Origin: Verrucomicrobiia bacterium
Lineage (GTDB): Bacteria > Verrucomicrobiota > Verrucomicrobiia > Verrucomicrobiales > DEV007
Assembly: GCA_030427505.1 (NCBI GenBank)
Contig: JAUICH010000019.1
Location: forward strand, 64,001-124,867
DNA length: 60,867 nucleotides
Direction of reading: 5' to 3'
Shown: positions 1 through 8,723 of the stretch, one piece after another
Layout of the letters: each line of letters starts with the position of its first letter
How positions within the stretch are numbered: the stretch's first letter is position 1
Position numbers and translations under genes: made by a program
The notes under the pieces: generated by a model
What the model was told of the DNA's origin: nothing
What the model saw: only the letters and a program-made list of their open reading frames with translations
The model's database searches: none

Positions 1-844
1 CGGCATAAACCGCTCCCGAAAGTAGGACGGCGCCCAGAATACTCTGGACCAGCGCGGCTTTCGCCTGGGCGGTACTGATATGGAAGGCACTAAACTGAAG
101 TTGCTTAACGGATTCAGCCAAAAAGGCCTGCTCCCGCGGTTCGCGCGCAAAAGCTTTAATTAGTTTCAGGGCGTTAAGGTGCTCGGCGATCAAATCAAAC
201 TGCGCCTTAAAGCGGTTGCGAATGGTCTCGCTGGTCCTGAAAATCCCACGGCGCAAGGGAACCAGCGTCAGAAAGATCGCCAGCCCGGCTCCCAACGCCA
301 CGAGAGTGATCTTCGCGGAAAGCTGCAATCCCACCAGGCTGTACACAAGAGTCAAAACGCCCGTGGAACAAAGCCGCAGAACAAGGTTCAAGTAGAGGCT
401 GAGTTGCCCAATGTCCCGCTGAACGAGGTTCAAAATTTCTCCTCCCGAATACTGGCTGGACTCCAGCCAGGGCCGAAACAGCCATTGCCGGTAAGAGCGC
501 ACCTGAAACTCACGGGTAATCAGTTGGATCAGGCCCGCGCTTTGAACCGATTGCCAGCACTTCAGCAGACTTGTCAGGGTAACCGCCAAGACGAAACCCA
601 ACAGCACGCTTTCCAAAGTCCAAGGGATGCCCACCCTTGCCGCCATGTCCGTGAGCCACCGAACCGCCGCGGGCGCTTCTCCGAATTCTCCTTCCTCTCC
701 CACACCCACAAGCCGGAGAAACGGGAGGATAAGCATCAACCCCACTCCCTGAATCAAGCCGACCGCGAGCAGCAACCCAAAGGCAAGCAGGATTTTCCTC
801 CCCGCCATGCGAAAGAAAGTCGGGAAGATTCGGCCCAGCGGCAT
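1..844 (-). CDS. ABC exporter, transmembrane part (truncated by window edge)
   Basis: Open reading frame on the minus strand that starts at an ATG at 844 and runs off the left edge, so only about 281 residues are present. The protein begins MPLGRIFPTFFRMAGRK and shows membrane helices typical of a type I ABC exporter (residues about 17-45, 80-100, 155-200). It also carries the exporter-like coupling region ending RNRFKAQFDLIAEHLNALKL and then IKAFAREPREQAFL, similar to the KxFxxE segment of these permeases. The ATP-binding domain would lie outside the window. It is divergent from a PqqD-like and a B2-peptidase gene, so export of a lasso peptide (D protein) is the likely role. This is inferred from context; the substrate is not visible. 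Confidence 0.8.
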   Translation of the reverse strand, partial: MPLGRIFPTFFRMAGRKILLAFGLLLAVGLIQGVGLMLILPFLRLVGVGEEGEFGEAPAAVRWLTDMAARVGIPWTLESVLLGFVLAVTLTSLLKCWQSVQSAGLIQLITREFQVRSYRQWLFRPWLESSQYSGGEILNLVQRDIGQLSLYLNLVLRLCSTGVLTLVYSLVGLQLSAKITLVALGAGLAIFLTLVPLRRGIFRTSETIRNRFKAQFDLIAEHLNALKLIKAFAREPREQAFLAESVKQLQFSAFHISTAQAKAALVQSILGAVLLSGAVYA

Positions 845-1153
845 CGTGGCATTGTCGTTAAATGACGGCCCGAGTCAAACGGCCCTTGGAAGTAAGAATT
901 CTGGGATAATGCCCATTCTCTCCCACCGGTCCCCAATCTTTTTCCCTGTGGTTTCCGCTTGAATTGGTTCTTTCCTCGGGAAGAAAATTTGGGCGGACCA
1001 TTTCCCGCGCCCGGGGCCGGTCTTCTCCAAAAGCAGACGTCCCATTGCACGGCCATACGTGGCCGGGAGCTTCCATGTTCCCACGCCACATCAAGCACGG
1101 TGAAGCCACATTTCGCCGCCAACCATTCTTCCAATGATCGACAACACCTCTTT
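845..1153. other. Divergent intergenic region between ABC exporter and PqqD gene
   Basis: About 310 bases between the two divergent lasso-type genes. Several open frames cross it on both strands, but none gives a protein I recognise and none looks like a lasso precursor (no WxxPxL...T-x-G leader pattern). It probably holds the promoters for both directions. No confident -35/-10 pair or terminator could be assigned by eye. Confidence 0.4.
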
Positions 1154-1420
1154 TTGGTCAGAACATCGGTTCCCATAAGCTATTCGACCCACCAGGAAAC
1201 GTTGCTCTTAAGCCTGGAAAACAATCGCCACCATGGCATGAATGAGATTGGCACACGTATATGGAGTTTGTTGGAAAACCCACCCACACCGCGCCAGATT
1301 AGCGGCCGGTTGACCGGGGAATACAATGTCTCCAGCCGGCGGCGCCCCGAGATTCTGGGGGTAGTGTTCCATGCCCTGATAAAGGAGAGGTTGGCCGAAT
1401 CCGCCGGGGAGCGCCCATGA
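1154..1420 (+). CDS. PqqD-like RiPP recognition element protein (lasso B1), first copy
   Basis: Small protein of about 88 residues with the PqqD/RRE pattern: a beta-strand LLLSLEN, then HHGMNEIGTRIWSLLE, a helix QISGRLTGEYNV and a C-terminal helix. In lasso systems the stand-alone RRE (B1) binds the precursor leader and hands it to the B2 peptidase. That fits the next gene, which is B2 and overlaps by ATGA. The start is uncertain. I chose TTG at 1154 because no in-frame ATG lies close to the domain. An ATG at 1134 would give a more natural N-terminus (MIDNTS...) but is one base out of frame through a run of five T. The open frame itself continues upstream to 959 without homology. Confidence 0.75.
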   Translation: MVRTSVPISYSTHQETLLLSLENNRHHGMNEIGTRIWSLLENPPTPRQISGRLTGEYNVSSRRRPEILGVVFHALIKERLAESAGERP

Positions 1421-1938
1421 AGCGTTTGATCGCGTTTTGCCGTCTTTCATCCTTCCGGAAACGCCTCTTTTTTCAGGCGGTGGCCGGGTTGATTTTCTAC
1501 CGGATCGCCATCCGGCACCGCCGCCTGAAGTCCCTACTGGCTGCTTTGGACTCCAGCTTGGGAGAATCTTCTGAAAACGCACCGGATGCTGATATGGAGA
1601 TCGCGAACCAAGTGGCGTGGGCCGTGGCATCGGCGGCCAATCATTTGCCTTTGCAATTCGTTTGCCTGACCCGGGCGTTGGCGGGAATGCGGCTGCTCCA
1701 CAAACACAACATCGGTTCCACTCTTTATCTGGGAGCTTCCGGCCCCCCAGACGATTTCAAGGCCCACGCCTGGCTGCGGTGCGGCAGGTCTATTTTGACT
1801 GGAGAAAAGGAAAGCCGGCGATACCAAACGCTGGCTGCCTTCCACTCACGCCCCGACCGCGGAAATACGGAGCCGGACAGTCAGCAATACTCGGAGCCGG
1901 CGCCTCTTGTACAAAATAGCCGGACGCCGGACACATAG
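1417..1938 (+). CDS. Lasso peptide B2 leader peptidase (transglutaminase-like)
   Basis: A 173-residue protein of the McjB-C/transglutaminase-like peptidase family. The Cys-His core is visible: FVCLTRALAG with Cys83 at the head of a helix, and FKAHAWLRCG with His117. This family cuts the leader from lasso precursors and works with a separate RRE protein, here the overlapping upstream gene (ATGA). The third triad residue is not obvious: canonical members have an Asp about 12 residues after the His, where this protein reads L-T-G-E. The last 40 residues (after RYQTLAAF) are polar, Ser/Pro/Arg-rich and look unstructured. No precursor or cyclase gene is adjacent on the right; they would lie left of the window or be supplied by the genes at 28.6-30.6 kb. 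Confidence 0.85.
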   Translation: MKRLIAFCRLSSFRKRLFFQAVAGLIFYRIAIRHRRLKSLLAALDSSLGESSENAPDADMEIANQVAWAVASAANHLPLQFVCLTRALAGMRLLHKHNIGSTLYLGASGPPDDFKAHAWLRCGRSILTGEKESRRYQTLAAFHSRPDRGNTEPDSQQYSEPAPLVQNSRTPDT

Positions 1939-2157
1939 AGATAGCCCATGCCCCCATATCGGCGCTGCCCGGATTTCCATTGCCATGTATTCTCAGTGCA
2001 AAATGGACTATGGCCCTAGAGTCCTCTCCGGCTTGCCACCGTGGAATCATGGACGACTCGGCGCGGCGGCCTTTTCAATCACACGAAAATTCCAATAGAG
2101 TTGTTTCACGGTCCAGATAGTATGTTCCCATCCATTGGCTCCGGCCGCCGGCTGGGG

Positions 2158-2180
2158 AAATTCCCTCCGCGGAATTTTTT
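2158..2180. terminator. Possible rho-independent terminator after B2 peptidase gene
   Basis: AAATTCC pairs with GGAATTT across a six-base loop, followed directly by a T run. It lies about 220 bases after the B2 stop and 17 bases before the acyltransferase start. The stem is short and AT-rich, so this is a weak call. Confidence 0.35.
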
Positions 2181-2196
2181 ACCGACTTGCGATTAG

Positions 2197-3189
2197 ATGG
2201 ATGCCTTATTGGAATCGCGGCGTTTTCATGAGATAGACGCCCTCAAAGCGTTCGCCATCACTGGCGTCGTCTTTGGCCACATGTCTTTTGTGGGAAGGTT
2301 TCCTCCCGGGGCGATGGCCTTGGTGGAATGGCTTCAAACCTGGCTCACCTCCTGGGCCCCCCTGGCCTTCTTTTGGGCAAGCGGATTCCTGGTTCAGCGC
2401 TCCATTTCGCGGAGAAAACGGTCCTGGACCCAGCACATGAAAGAGCGAGCCCGCCGGCTGCTGGTGCCGTTTGTTCTCTTTTCGGTCCTCTACTCGATCG
2501 CGCTCTATTTGCTTTCCCGTTTCAACCTGCTGGACCCCGCGAGTTTGCCTTGGAACAATTCCGCGCCGGGCATGTACTATTTCGTGATGTTGATTCCCGG
2601 GGCCGGGCACTACTTTTTTCTCTTTTTGTTTGTTATTTCTTTCATCATCGATCCCCTTCTGCTGCGGGGCTGGGTGTTCCCCGGCGCCCTGGTGGCCGCC
2701 GCTGTGGCTTTGGCGCTCAACGCCTGGTGGCTTGGCCTGCCGAAGATGCATCACGGTCCCTGGCCGGATCTCCTGGGGATATCTTCCCTGGCCTACGCGC
2801 TGGGGGCGGTGGCCGGCGTGCCGGGCCGGTTTCGCTCATCTCACTTCGCCGTCTGCCTGGCGGGACTGGCCGCCCTCGCGCTGGTGGGATGGCGGCTGGC
2901 CGTGCCTCCCTTCTACTGGATGCTGGTTCCTCCGCTGATCTTCGCGCTCTTTCAGGCCGTGCCAAAGCTGCGCGGCTTCATCTACCGGACTCGCGTGGGC
3001 CAACGCGCCGCCGCCATTTTGGTCTGGCATTCGCCCTTGCTTCTGGCTGGAGTCTCCATAGTGCTGGCGCGGGTGACGCAGAACCCGTTGATTCTCGTTT
3101 TCGGAAGCGCGACGCTGACCATTCTAGGCTGTTTTGCCATGGACTGGTTTGTTCGCCAATTTAAAGCCCTGCGCTGGTTCGCTGTTTGA
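2197..3189 (+). CDS. Membrane acyltransferase, family 3 (OafA-like)
   Basis: A 330-residue integral membrane protein with about ten hydrophobic segments. The N-terminus RRFHEIDALKAFAITGVVFGHMSF has the acyltransferase-3 hallmark (I-D-x-L-K-x-x-A-I-x-x-V-x-x-H), in which the first-helix His is functionally important. These enzymes transfer acetyl or other acyl groups to sugars of O-antigen or exopolysaccharide at the inner membrane. It opens the polysaccharide locus and its stop overlaps the open frame of the following FkbM methyltransferase. Substrate unknown. Confidence 0.85.
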   Translation: MDALLESRRFHEIDALKAFAITGVVFGHMSFVGRFPPGAMALVEWLQTWLTSWAPLAFFWASGFLVQRSISRRKRSWTQHMKERARRLLVPFVLFSVLYSIALYLLSRFNLLDPASLPWNNSAPGMYYFVMLIPGAGHYFFLFLFVISFIIDPLLLRGWVFPGALVAAAVALALNAWWLGLPKMHHGPWPDLLGISSLAYALGAVAGVPGRFRSSHFAVCLAGLAALALVGWRLAVPPFYWMLVPPLIFALFQAVPKLRGFIYRTRVGQRAAAILVWHSPLLLAGVSIVLARVTQNPLILVFGSATLTILGCFAMDWFVRQFKALRWFAV

Positions 3190-3197
3190 AGAAAGCC

Positions 3198-4052
3198 ATG
3201 GTCCCTCCGTCCTCCAAACGCTATCCGGACTGGCTCAGCGACCTGGCCGCCGCCTACGTCCGCAAACTGCCGCACCGCGGCCAAGGGCGTGTTCTGGATC
3301 TGTTTGAAAGATTGAGCGGCCGCCGCCGGTGGAATGCCCGGACCAACCACGGTTTCCGCGTCAGCCTGGATCGTGGCGACATGACTCAGTGGCACATCCT
3401 CAAACACGGGGAGTGGGACGCCGAAGTGGCGGAAGCGCTTTCCAGACGATGGTCGCCGGACGATGTCTTTTATGACATCGGGGCAAACATTGGCTTCTTT
3501 TCTCTACAGGCCCTCGCGGAAGATCTCCGCTTTGTCGTGGCGTTCGAACCGTTTGCCGCGTTGGCGCGCCTGATGTCGGACCATGTCAGGGCGAATGGGT
3601 TCGCGGAATCCCGCTACCGGATCGAGCCCACCGCGCTGGGAGCCCACCCGGATTCGTTGACCTATATGCCCGGACCGCCGGACAATTCCGGCGCGGGAAA
3701 ACTCCTCCCTTCCAGCCCCGGTGACGGAAATGAAAATGACATCACGGTAAAGGTGGAAACGCTCGACGGATTTCTCGCCCGCACCGGCAGCCTCCCACCG
3801 ACGATTTGCAAACTGGACGTTGAGGGCTTTGAACGCGAAGTGCTCGAAGGTGCCCGGACCCTGCTCGGCACCTCTCCCCCGCACACCATCGTCTTTGAAG
3901 CGGACTGCGATTCGGCCTTCTCCATCGCCGATAAATCCCTGGTGGAACTGCTGACCGGCGCGGGCTACCGCATCGAGCATCTGGCCCGCGACGCACCTGA
4001 AACGAAAGAAAATTTTATCGCGCTCCACTCCTCATCTCATCATGAGCCCTGA
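3198..4052 (+). CDS. FkbM-family methyltransferase
   Basis: About 284 residues with a class I SAM-binding core: VFYDIGANIGFFSLQAL (motif I), VVAFEPFAALARLM (acidic residue after strand 2), then the FkbM signature ICKLDVEGFEREVLEGARTLL. FkbM enzymes O-methylate sugars or small molecules. In a polysaccharide locus, methylation of a glycan residue is the likely role. I start at ATG 3198; a TTG at 3186 would add four residues and overlap the acyltransferase stop. The C-terminus overlaps the next gene by 11 bases, showing a tight operon. A second FkbM gene lies at 16.3 kb. Confidence 0.85.
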   Translation: MVPPSSKRYPDWLSDLAAAYVRKLPHRGQGRVLDLFERLSGRRRWNARTNHGFRVSLDRGDMTQWHILKHGEWDAEVAEALSRRWSPDDVFYDIGANIGFFSLQALAEDLRFVVAFEPFAALARLMSDHVRANGFAESRYRIEPTALGAHPDSLTYMPGPPDNSGAGKLLPSSPGDGNENDITVKVETLDGFLARTGSLPPTICKLDVEGFEREVLEGARTLLGTSPPHTIVFEADCDSAFSIADKSLVELLTGAGYRIEHLARDAPETKENFIALHSSSHHEP

Positions 4053-5076
4053 CCCTCTACGCCTCGCGATAGTGGGCTGCGGCGCCATTGCCGAACTGGG
4101 CCATCTGCCTGCCACGCGGGCTTTTCCCGGGGTGGCGGTGACCTTGCTGGTAGACCGCGACCGCCACAGGGCGGAGGCGCTCGCCAAGCAATTCGCCCCC
4201 GGCGCGGCGGTATCCGCGGACTTTGCCGAGGCGCCGAAACACGCCGACGCCGCCATTGTCGCCGTGCCGCCGCACCTGCACGCGCCGATTGCCAAGGCTC
4301 TACTGGCGGAAGGCGTGCACGTCTTGGCCGAAAAGCCCCTGGCGCGGACGGCCGCTGAGTGTGATGAAATGATCGGGGCCGCCGAATCCAGCGGCGCCGT
4401 CCTGGCGGTGGCCATGCAACGCCGGTTCTGCCAGTCCACACGTTTTCTTCAGCAGGCGTTGAAAGCCGGTATCCTGGGCAACGTTCGCTCCTTTTCCATC
4501 GAAAATGGAACCACGGCGAGCTGGCCCACGAAATCACTCTACTTTCTCCATCCAGAAATGAGCGGCGGGGGCGTGCTAATCAGCAACGCTTGTCATGACC
4601 TGGACTTAGCCATCGCGCTCTTTGGGGCGCCCAGCGAAATCGAGTGTTCCCTGGATTCGCCAATCAGGATGGAAGCAAACTGTCTACTGGATCTGAAAAT
4701 GACCTCCGGCGTCCGGGGCACCATCGAAACGAGCCTGACCCGCGACTTGGGAAACCGGATTCGAATTGAAGGCGAACGTGGTGTTGTCGAAGGACCTTTA
4801 CTGGGTGCGACCGCGAAACTGATACTCGGAAGCGAACCGGAACTGACTCTGGCTGGTGAGGTCGAAGTATCCGGGGCCGGAGCCATGGATTTCTATCTGG
4901 CCGCCATGCGGGAGCAACTGGATGACTTTGTCTCCGCCATCCGGACGGGAAAGGGCCCCACCGTGCCAGGCACTGAAGGCCAGGAACTCTTGCGCTGGAT
5001 CGAGCATTGTTACGTGGCAGCTAAGGCGCTCGATCATCCCTGGAATCAACCCATCGAAGAGCCGGCGGCGTCATGA
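4042..5076 (+). CDS. Gfo/Idh/MocA-family sugar oxidoreductase
   Basis: A 344-residue NAD(P)-dependent dehydrogenase. The N-terminal Rossmann fold has LRLAIVGCGAIAELGHLPA, then AAIVAVPPHLHAPIAKALL and the diagnostic HVLAEKPLARTAAECDEM, whose EKP Lys contacts cofactor and substrate. The C-terminal alpha/beta domain completes the family fold at a usual length. In glycan loci such proteins oxidise or reduce nucleotide sugars (for example UDP-GlcNAcA 3-dehydrogenases), but the substrate cannot be read from the sequence. The start overlaps the FkbM gene and the end overlaps the next SDR gene by four bases (ATGA). Confidence 0.9.
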   Translation: MSPDPLRLAIVGCGAIAELGHLPATRAFPGVAVTLLVDRDRHRAEALAKQFAPGAAVSADFAEAPKHADAAIVAVPPHLHAPIAKALLAEGVHVLAEKPLARTAAECDEMIGAAESSGAVLAVAMQRRFCQSTRFLQQALKAGILGNVRSFSIENGTTASWPTKSLYFLHPEMSGGGVLISNACHDLDLAIALFGAPSEIECSLDSPIRMEANCLLDLKMTSGVRGTIETSLTRDLGNRIRIEGERGVVEGPLLGATAKLILGSEPELTLAGEVEVSGAGAMDFYLAAMREQLDDFVSAIRTGKGPTVPGTEGQELLRWIEHCYVAAKALDHPWNQPIEEPAAS

Positions 5077-6233
5077 AGTCAAACGGGGCCACAGCTTTTG
5101 TCACCGGCGGCACCGGCTTTATCGGCGGGCGGCTCATCGAGTCGCTCGTCCGCGACCATGGTGTCCGGGTCAAGACACTGATCCACGGCACCGACACGGG
5201 TCCCGGCACGCTACGCGCCGCCCGTTGGGGGGTGGAGTTTGTCCAAGCGGACCTGTTGGATGAAGTGACGCTGAAACCAGCCGTCGCCGGTTGCGATTTC
5301 GTCTTTCACTGCGCCTGTGGCACCCGGGGCTCGGTGGCGGAGCAGCGCCGGGTCACTGTGGACGGAACCGCTGCCCTATTGTCCGCGACACGGGAGGCGG
5401 GTTCTGTATCCAGGTTCGTCTATCTCGGTTCCGCCAGTGTTTTCGGCAAACTGGACCGCCCTTCGGTGGATGAAAAAACGGCGCCCCAGCCTGCGCCCAA
5501 GTGGGCTTATGCCCAGGACAAATGGAAGGCCGAACAGCTCGTGGCCGCCAGCGGCCTTCCCTGGACCATCCTCCGGCTCCCCTCGGTTTACGGTCCGTAT
5601 GGATTTCCTTTTTCGATTCTGCCGATTCAGGAACTAAAGGCCGGCCGGGTCGCCCTGGTAGATGGCGGGACCGGAGCGCTGAATCCCATTTACGTGGACG
5701 ACGTGGTTCAGGGCATGCTCCTGGCCGCCACGCGGGAGAAGGCGGTGGGTGAAACGTTTCTCATCAATGGTCCGGACCGCGTCACGCGGCGCGAGTTGTA
5801 TGAGCGGTTCGAAAAACTGCTGAATCTGGAAAACCGCCTCGTAAGCATGACCGCTGACGAAATCCGTCAGGCGCATCGCCAGCAGCGATGGGCCGCCACC
5901 CTTTCGCTGCCCCGTCTTGCGCTGGACGCCTTTAAGCAGAGCGCTACTTTCCGCGCGGCACTCCATGCTTCGCACCTGGCTCCTCTCGCTCAGGCGGTCT
6001 GGAAACGCGCCCGGCAAAAGTTTGCCTCTCCTTCCACCCATCAAGCGGCGGAAGAGGCGGTGGAACTTCCTCTCACTCTTCCGCTGGATATTTTCCTGGA
6101 CTACTATGCCTCGGCGGCTCAATACGACGACGCCAAAGCGCGGCGCCTTCTCGGTTACGAGCCGAAATACAATTTCGACCAGGGCATGCATCTCACCGGA
6201 CAATGGGCGCGATGGGCGCGGCTCATTCCCTGA
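5073..6233 (+). CDS. NAD-dependent epimerase/dehydratase (extended SDR)
   Basis: A 386-residue extended short-chain dehydrogenase. The N-terminal GxxGxxG is in FVTGGTGFIGGRLIESL. The catalytic Tyr-Lys pair appears as YAQDKWKAEQL, and LRLPSVYGPYG is the usual substrate-loop region. There is an extra C-terminal segment of about 100 residues compared with minimal UDP-sugar epimerases. It probably makes or modifies a nucleotide sugar for the polysaccharide. ATGA overlap with the upstream oxidoreductase. Confidence 0.88.
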   Translation: MKSNGATAFVTGGTGFIGGRLIESLVRDHGVRVKTLIHGTDTGPGTLRAARWGVEFVQADLLDEVTLKPAVAGCDFVFHCACGTRGSVAEQRRVTVDGTAALLSATREAGSVSRFVYLGSASVFGKLDRPSVDEKTAPQPAPKWAYAQDKWKAEQLVAASGLPWTILRLPSVYGPYGFPFSILPIQELKAGRVALVDGGTGALNPIYVDDVVQGMLLAATREKAVGETFLINGPDRVTRRELYERFEKLLNLENRLVSMTADEIRQAHRQQRWAATLSLPRLALDAFKQSATFRAALHASHLAPLAQAVWKRARQKFASPSTHQAAEEAVELPLTLPLDIFLDYYASAAQYDDAKARRLLGYEPKYNFDQGMHLTGQWARWARLIP

Positions 6234-6266
6234 CCGAACACCGCGGCCCGCCGCACCCTTTCTACC

Positions 6267-7790
6267 TTGTCCAGCGAAGTCATCGATGCTCCCAGCCGGG
6301 TCGTTCCGAATCTGATCGCGAACGTGGCCAACTACGCGGCGCGTATCGGCATCGCGATCTGGTTCGTGCCTTTTCTGGTGGGGCACCTGGGCGCCGCCGC
6401 CTATGGGCTGGTCCCGCTGGCGGTCACCATTACCTCTTACCTGAGCATCGCCACCACGGCCATCAGCTCGGCGGTGTCCCGGGACCTGATTCTCTCCCTG
6501 ACCCGGGCGGATGATGACGGGGCGAATCGCGTCTTCAATTCGGCGCTGTTCGGGCTCGCGGGTCTGGCGGTGTTGCTCGTCCTGCCCCTGGCCATCGTCG
6601 CACTCAAGGCAGACACTTTCTTCAATGTGCCGGCGGGTCTGGAAACTTCGGCCCGGCATTTGTTCGGCTGGATCGGTGGGTCGTTTCTCCTGATGACGGC
6701 CTTCTCTCCCTTTGCCGCCTCGTCCATGGCGCGGCACCGGCTGGACCTGATGAATGGCATCGCCATTTTGGAGAATCTCGTGCGGGTGGGCTTGGTTGTC
6801 CTGGCCTTTATTTGGTGGAAGCCAGATGTCGGCCAGGTCGGTATGGGCACTTTTTTCGCGGCGGCGCTGGCGGGGGTTCTCAACATCTTTGTTTGGAAAA
6901 AACTCACCCCTCAGTTGGCGGTTCGAGTCCGGCACTTCAGCGCGGACGTGACCCGGCGCCTGACCGGCACCGGGAGCTGGGTGGTGGTGGGTCACGCGGG
7001 TACACTGCTCCTCCTGTCCATTGACCTCGTGCTGGTGAACCGCCTTTTCGGGGCCGAGAGCGGCGGACGTTATGCTCTGGCCTTGCAATGGGCCATGCTG
7101 CTGCGGGCGCTGGCGGTCGCCATCGCCGGGACGTTCACGCCCACCCTGACGTCTCTCTATGCGGAAGGAGATCACGGCCGGGTGCGGCGCATGCTCCGCC
7201 GTTCGGTGAAAGCCGTGGCGCTGTTTATGGCGCTACCCATTGGTTTGGCCTGCGGCTTCTCGGCGCCATTGTTAGGCACCTGGCTCGGCCCCGAGTTTTC
7301 GGATCTGGCGCCTCTCATGGTGCTTCTGGTGGCGCCGTTGATCCTGAATGTCCCCTTCACACCCGTCTACGCCGTGGTCCTGGCCGCAGACCGCGTCCGG
7401 GAATATGGCCTGGTAACGCTCTTTGTCGGAATCGCCAACCCTCTCCTGGCTTGGCTGCTGGCCATCCCCTGCGGGTGGGGGATGTATGGGGTCGCCGCGT
7501 CGAGCGCCCTCTTGCTGGCTGCGCGTTCCATCTTCTATGACACCCGGATCGCCTCGCGAATCCTGAACCGGTCCTGCTCGGTAGTGCTGCTGGACGTTTC
7601 TCTGGCGATGCTTTTGACCGCGCTCATTGGCTTGGCGGGATGGGCTGTCAGCCGCTGGATCGAGCCCCATTCCTGGTTCCATCTCGCGCTTTGCGCCCTG
7701 CCGCTGGTGTTCGCATTCGGAGCATTGGCCTGGTTCTTCTTGCTGGACGCCACGGAACGGTATCACCTTCTACCCTGGAAAAAGGGATGA
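6267..7790 (+). CDS. Wzx-type polysaccharide flippase (MOP superfamily)
   Basis: A 507-residue polytopic protein with 12-14 hydrophobic segments and the N-terminus VVPNLIANVANYAARIGIAIWFVPFLVGHLGAAAYG, characteristic of MOP/Wzx flippases. It would move lipid-linked glycan units across the inner membrane, between the WecA-like initiating enzyme (21.7 kb) and the Wzy-like polymerase (16 kb). The start is a TTG at 6267; there is no in-frame ATG before the first helices. The stop overlaps the next glycosyltransferase start by ATGA. Confidence 0.87.
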   Translation: MSSEVIDAPSRVVPNLIANVANYAARIGIAIWFVPFLVGHLGAAAYGLVPLAVTITSYLSIATTAISSAVSRDLILSLTRADDDGANRVFNSALFGLAGLAVLLVLPLAIVALKADTFFNVPAGLETSARHLFGWIGGSFLLMTAFSPFAASSMARHRLDLMNGIAILENLVRVGLVVLAFIWWKPDVGQVGMGTFFAAALAGVLNIFVWKKLTPQLAVRVRHFSADVTRRLTGTGSWVVVGHAGTLLLLSIDLVLVNRLFGAESGGRYALALQWAMLLRALAVAIAGTFTPTLTSLYAEGDHGRVRRMLRRSVKAVALFMALPIGLACGFSAPLLGTWLGPEFSDLAPLMVLLVAPLILNVPFTPVYAVVLAADRVREYGLVTLFVGIANPLLAWLLAIPCGWGMYGVAASSALLLAARSIFYDTRIASRILNRSCSVVLLDVSLAMLLTALIGLAGWAVSRWIEPHSWFHLALCALPLVFAFGALAWFFLLDATERYHLLPWKKG

Positions 7791-8713
7791 ACACCGTTTC
7801 CATCATCATTCCCCTCTACAATAAGGCACCCTACATTGCCGAGACGCTGGACTCCGTCCTCGCCCAGACGCATGCGGATTGGGAATGTCTGGTCGTGGAC
7901 AATGGTTCCACCGACGGGAGCGAAAAGGTGGTGGCCGAATTTGGCGACCCCCGAATCAAGTCGCTCTCTCACACCGCCACGCAAGGCCCCTCCGCCGCGC
8001 GGAACGAGGGGCTGAGACAGGCCACCGGAGAGTGGGTCCTCTTCCTGGATGCGGATGACTTGATCGAGCCGGAGCATCTCGCGACCCTGCTCCGCGTGGC
8101 GGGCGAGAACCCGGAGGCCACCTTGATCGCCGGAAGCTGGATCGAGAAAGGCCCGGACTTGAAAACGCCGGGACAGCCCATGCCTCTCCCCAGTCTCGAC
8201 CGCTTGGAGGCGGAGTCCATCGGCGCGGCGCCATGGGCGGTCCATGCCGCGATCCTCAAGCGGACCACCGCTCCTTTCTGGGCGGAAGAACTCGCCAACT
8301 TTCCGGGCGAAGACTTGAACTACTGGTTCGCCGCGGTGCTCCGGAACAGGGTGGCTTACTCGGATTCGGCAACCGCCCTCTACCGGTCGGACACGCCTGG
8401 CTGCCGGTCCGGGCGGGAAACCGTCTCCCACTGGTTTCCCGGCGTGGACGCCGCGCTGGAGCTGAACCTCCAGCTAGCGGGAACCCCCAGCCCGGCGCAG
8501 TGCGAAATGCTGGTGCGCGCCTACCAGATGCTTTACCGGAAAGCGAAGCGCGGGGACCATGCCGAATACGCCGCCGAGGCCCTCTCGAAAGCGAAACAGT
8601 GGCTCAAGACCCGTGCCGCCATGGAGGCTCCCTTGCCCCGGTCCTTCCGGCTGCGAAAATGGCTGGGCATCCCCTGGTTTGACCGCATCTTGCAATGGGC
8701 TCACCCCGATTGA
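7787..8713 (+). CDS. Glycosyltransferase family 2
   Basis: A 308-residue GT-A enzyme. MNTVSIIIPLYNKAPYIAETLDSVLAQ opens the nucleotide-sugar domain, followed by CLVVDNGSTDGS, AARNEGLRQATGEWVLFLDADDLIEPEHL with the metal-binding DxD (DADD), and a distal acceptor region. The start ATG at 7787 overlaps the flippase stop and is preceded by AAAAAGGG, a plausible ribosome-binding site; the longer upstream frame is only overlap with the flippase. It probably adds one sugar to the lipid-linked repeat unit. Donor and linkage unknown. Confidence 0.92.
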   Translation: MNTVSIIIPLYNKAPYIAETLDSVLAQTHADWECLVVDNGSTDGSEKVVAEFGDPRIKSLSHTATQGPSAARNEGLRQATGEWVLFLDADDLIEPEHLATLLRVAGENPEATLIAGSWIEKGPDLKTPGQPMPLPSLDRLEAESIGAAPWAVHAAILKRTTAPFWAEELANFPGEDLNYWFAAVLRNRVAYSDSATALYRSDTPGCRSGRETVSHWFPGVDAALELNLQLAGTPSPAQCEMLVRAYQMLYRKAKRGDHAEYAAEALSKAKQWLKTRAAMEAPLPRSFRLRKWLGIPWFDRILQWAHPD

Positions 8714-8723
8714 CGGCTCCAGC

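Noticed and set aside
858-1176. Lasso precursor on the minus strand between exporter and PqqD gene
   Set aside because: The candidate peptides lack a leader with Thr at -2, a Gly/Ala/Thr core start and an Asp/Glu at ring position 7-9. No ribosome-binding site stands out.
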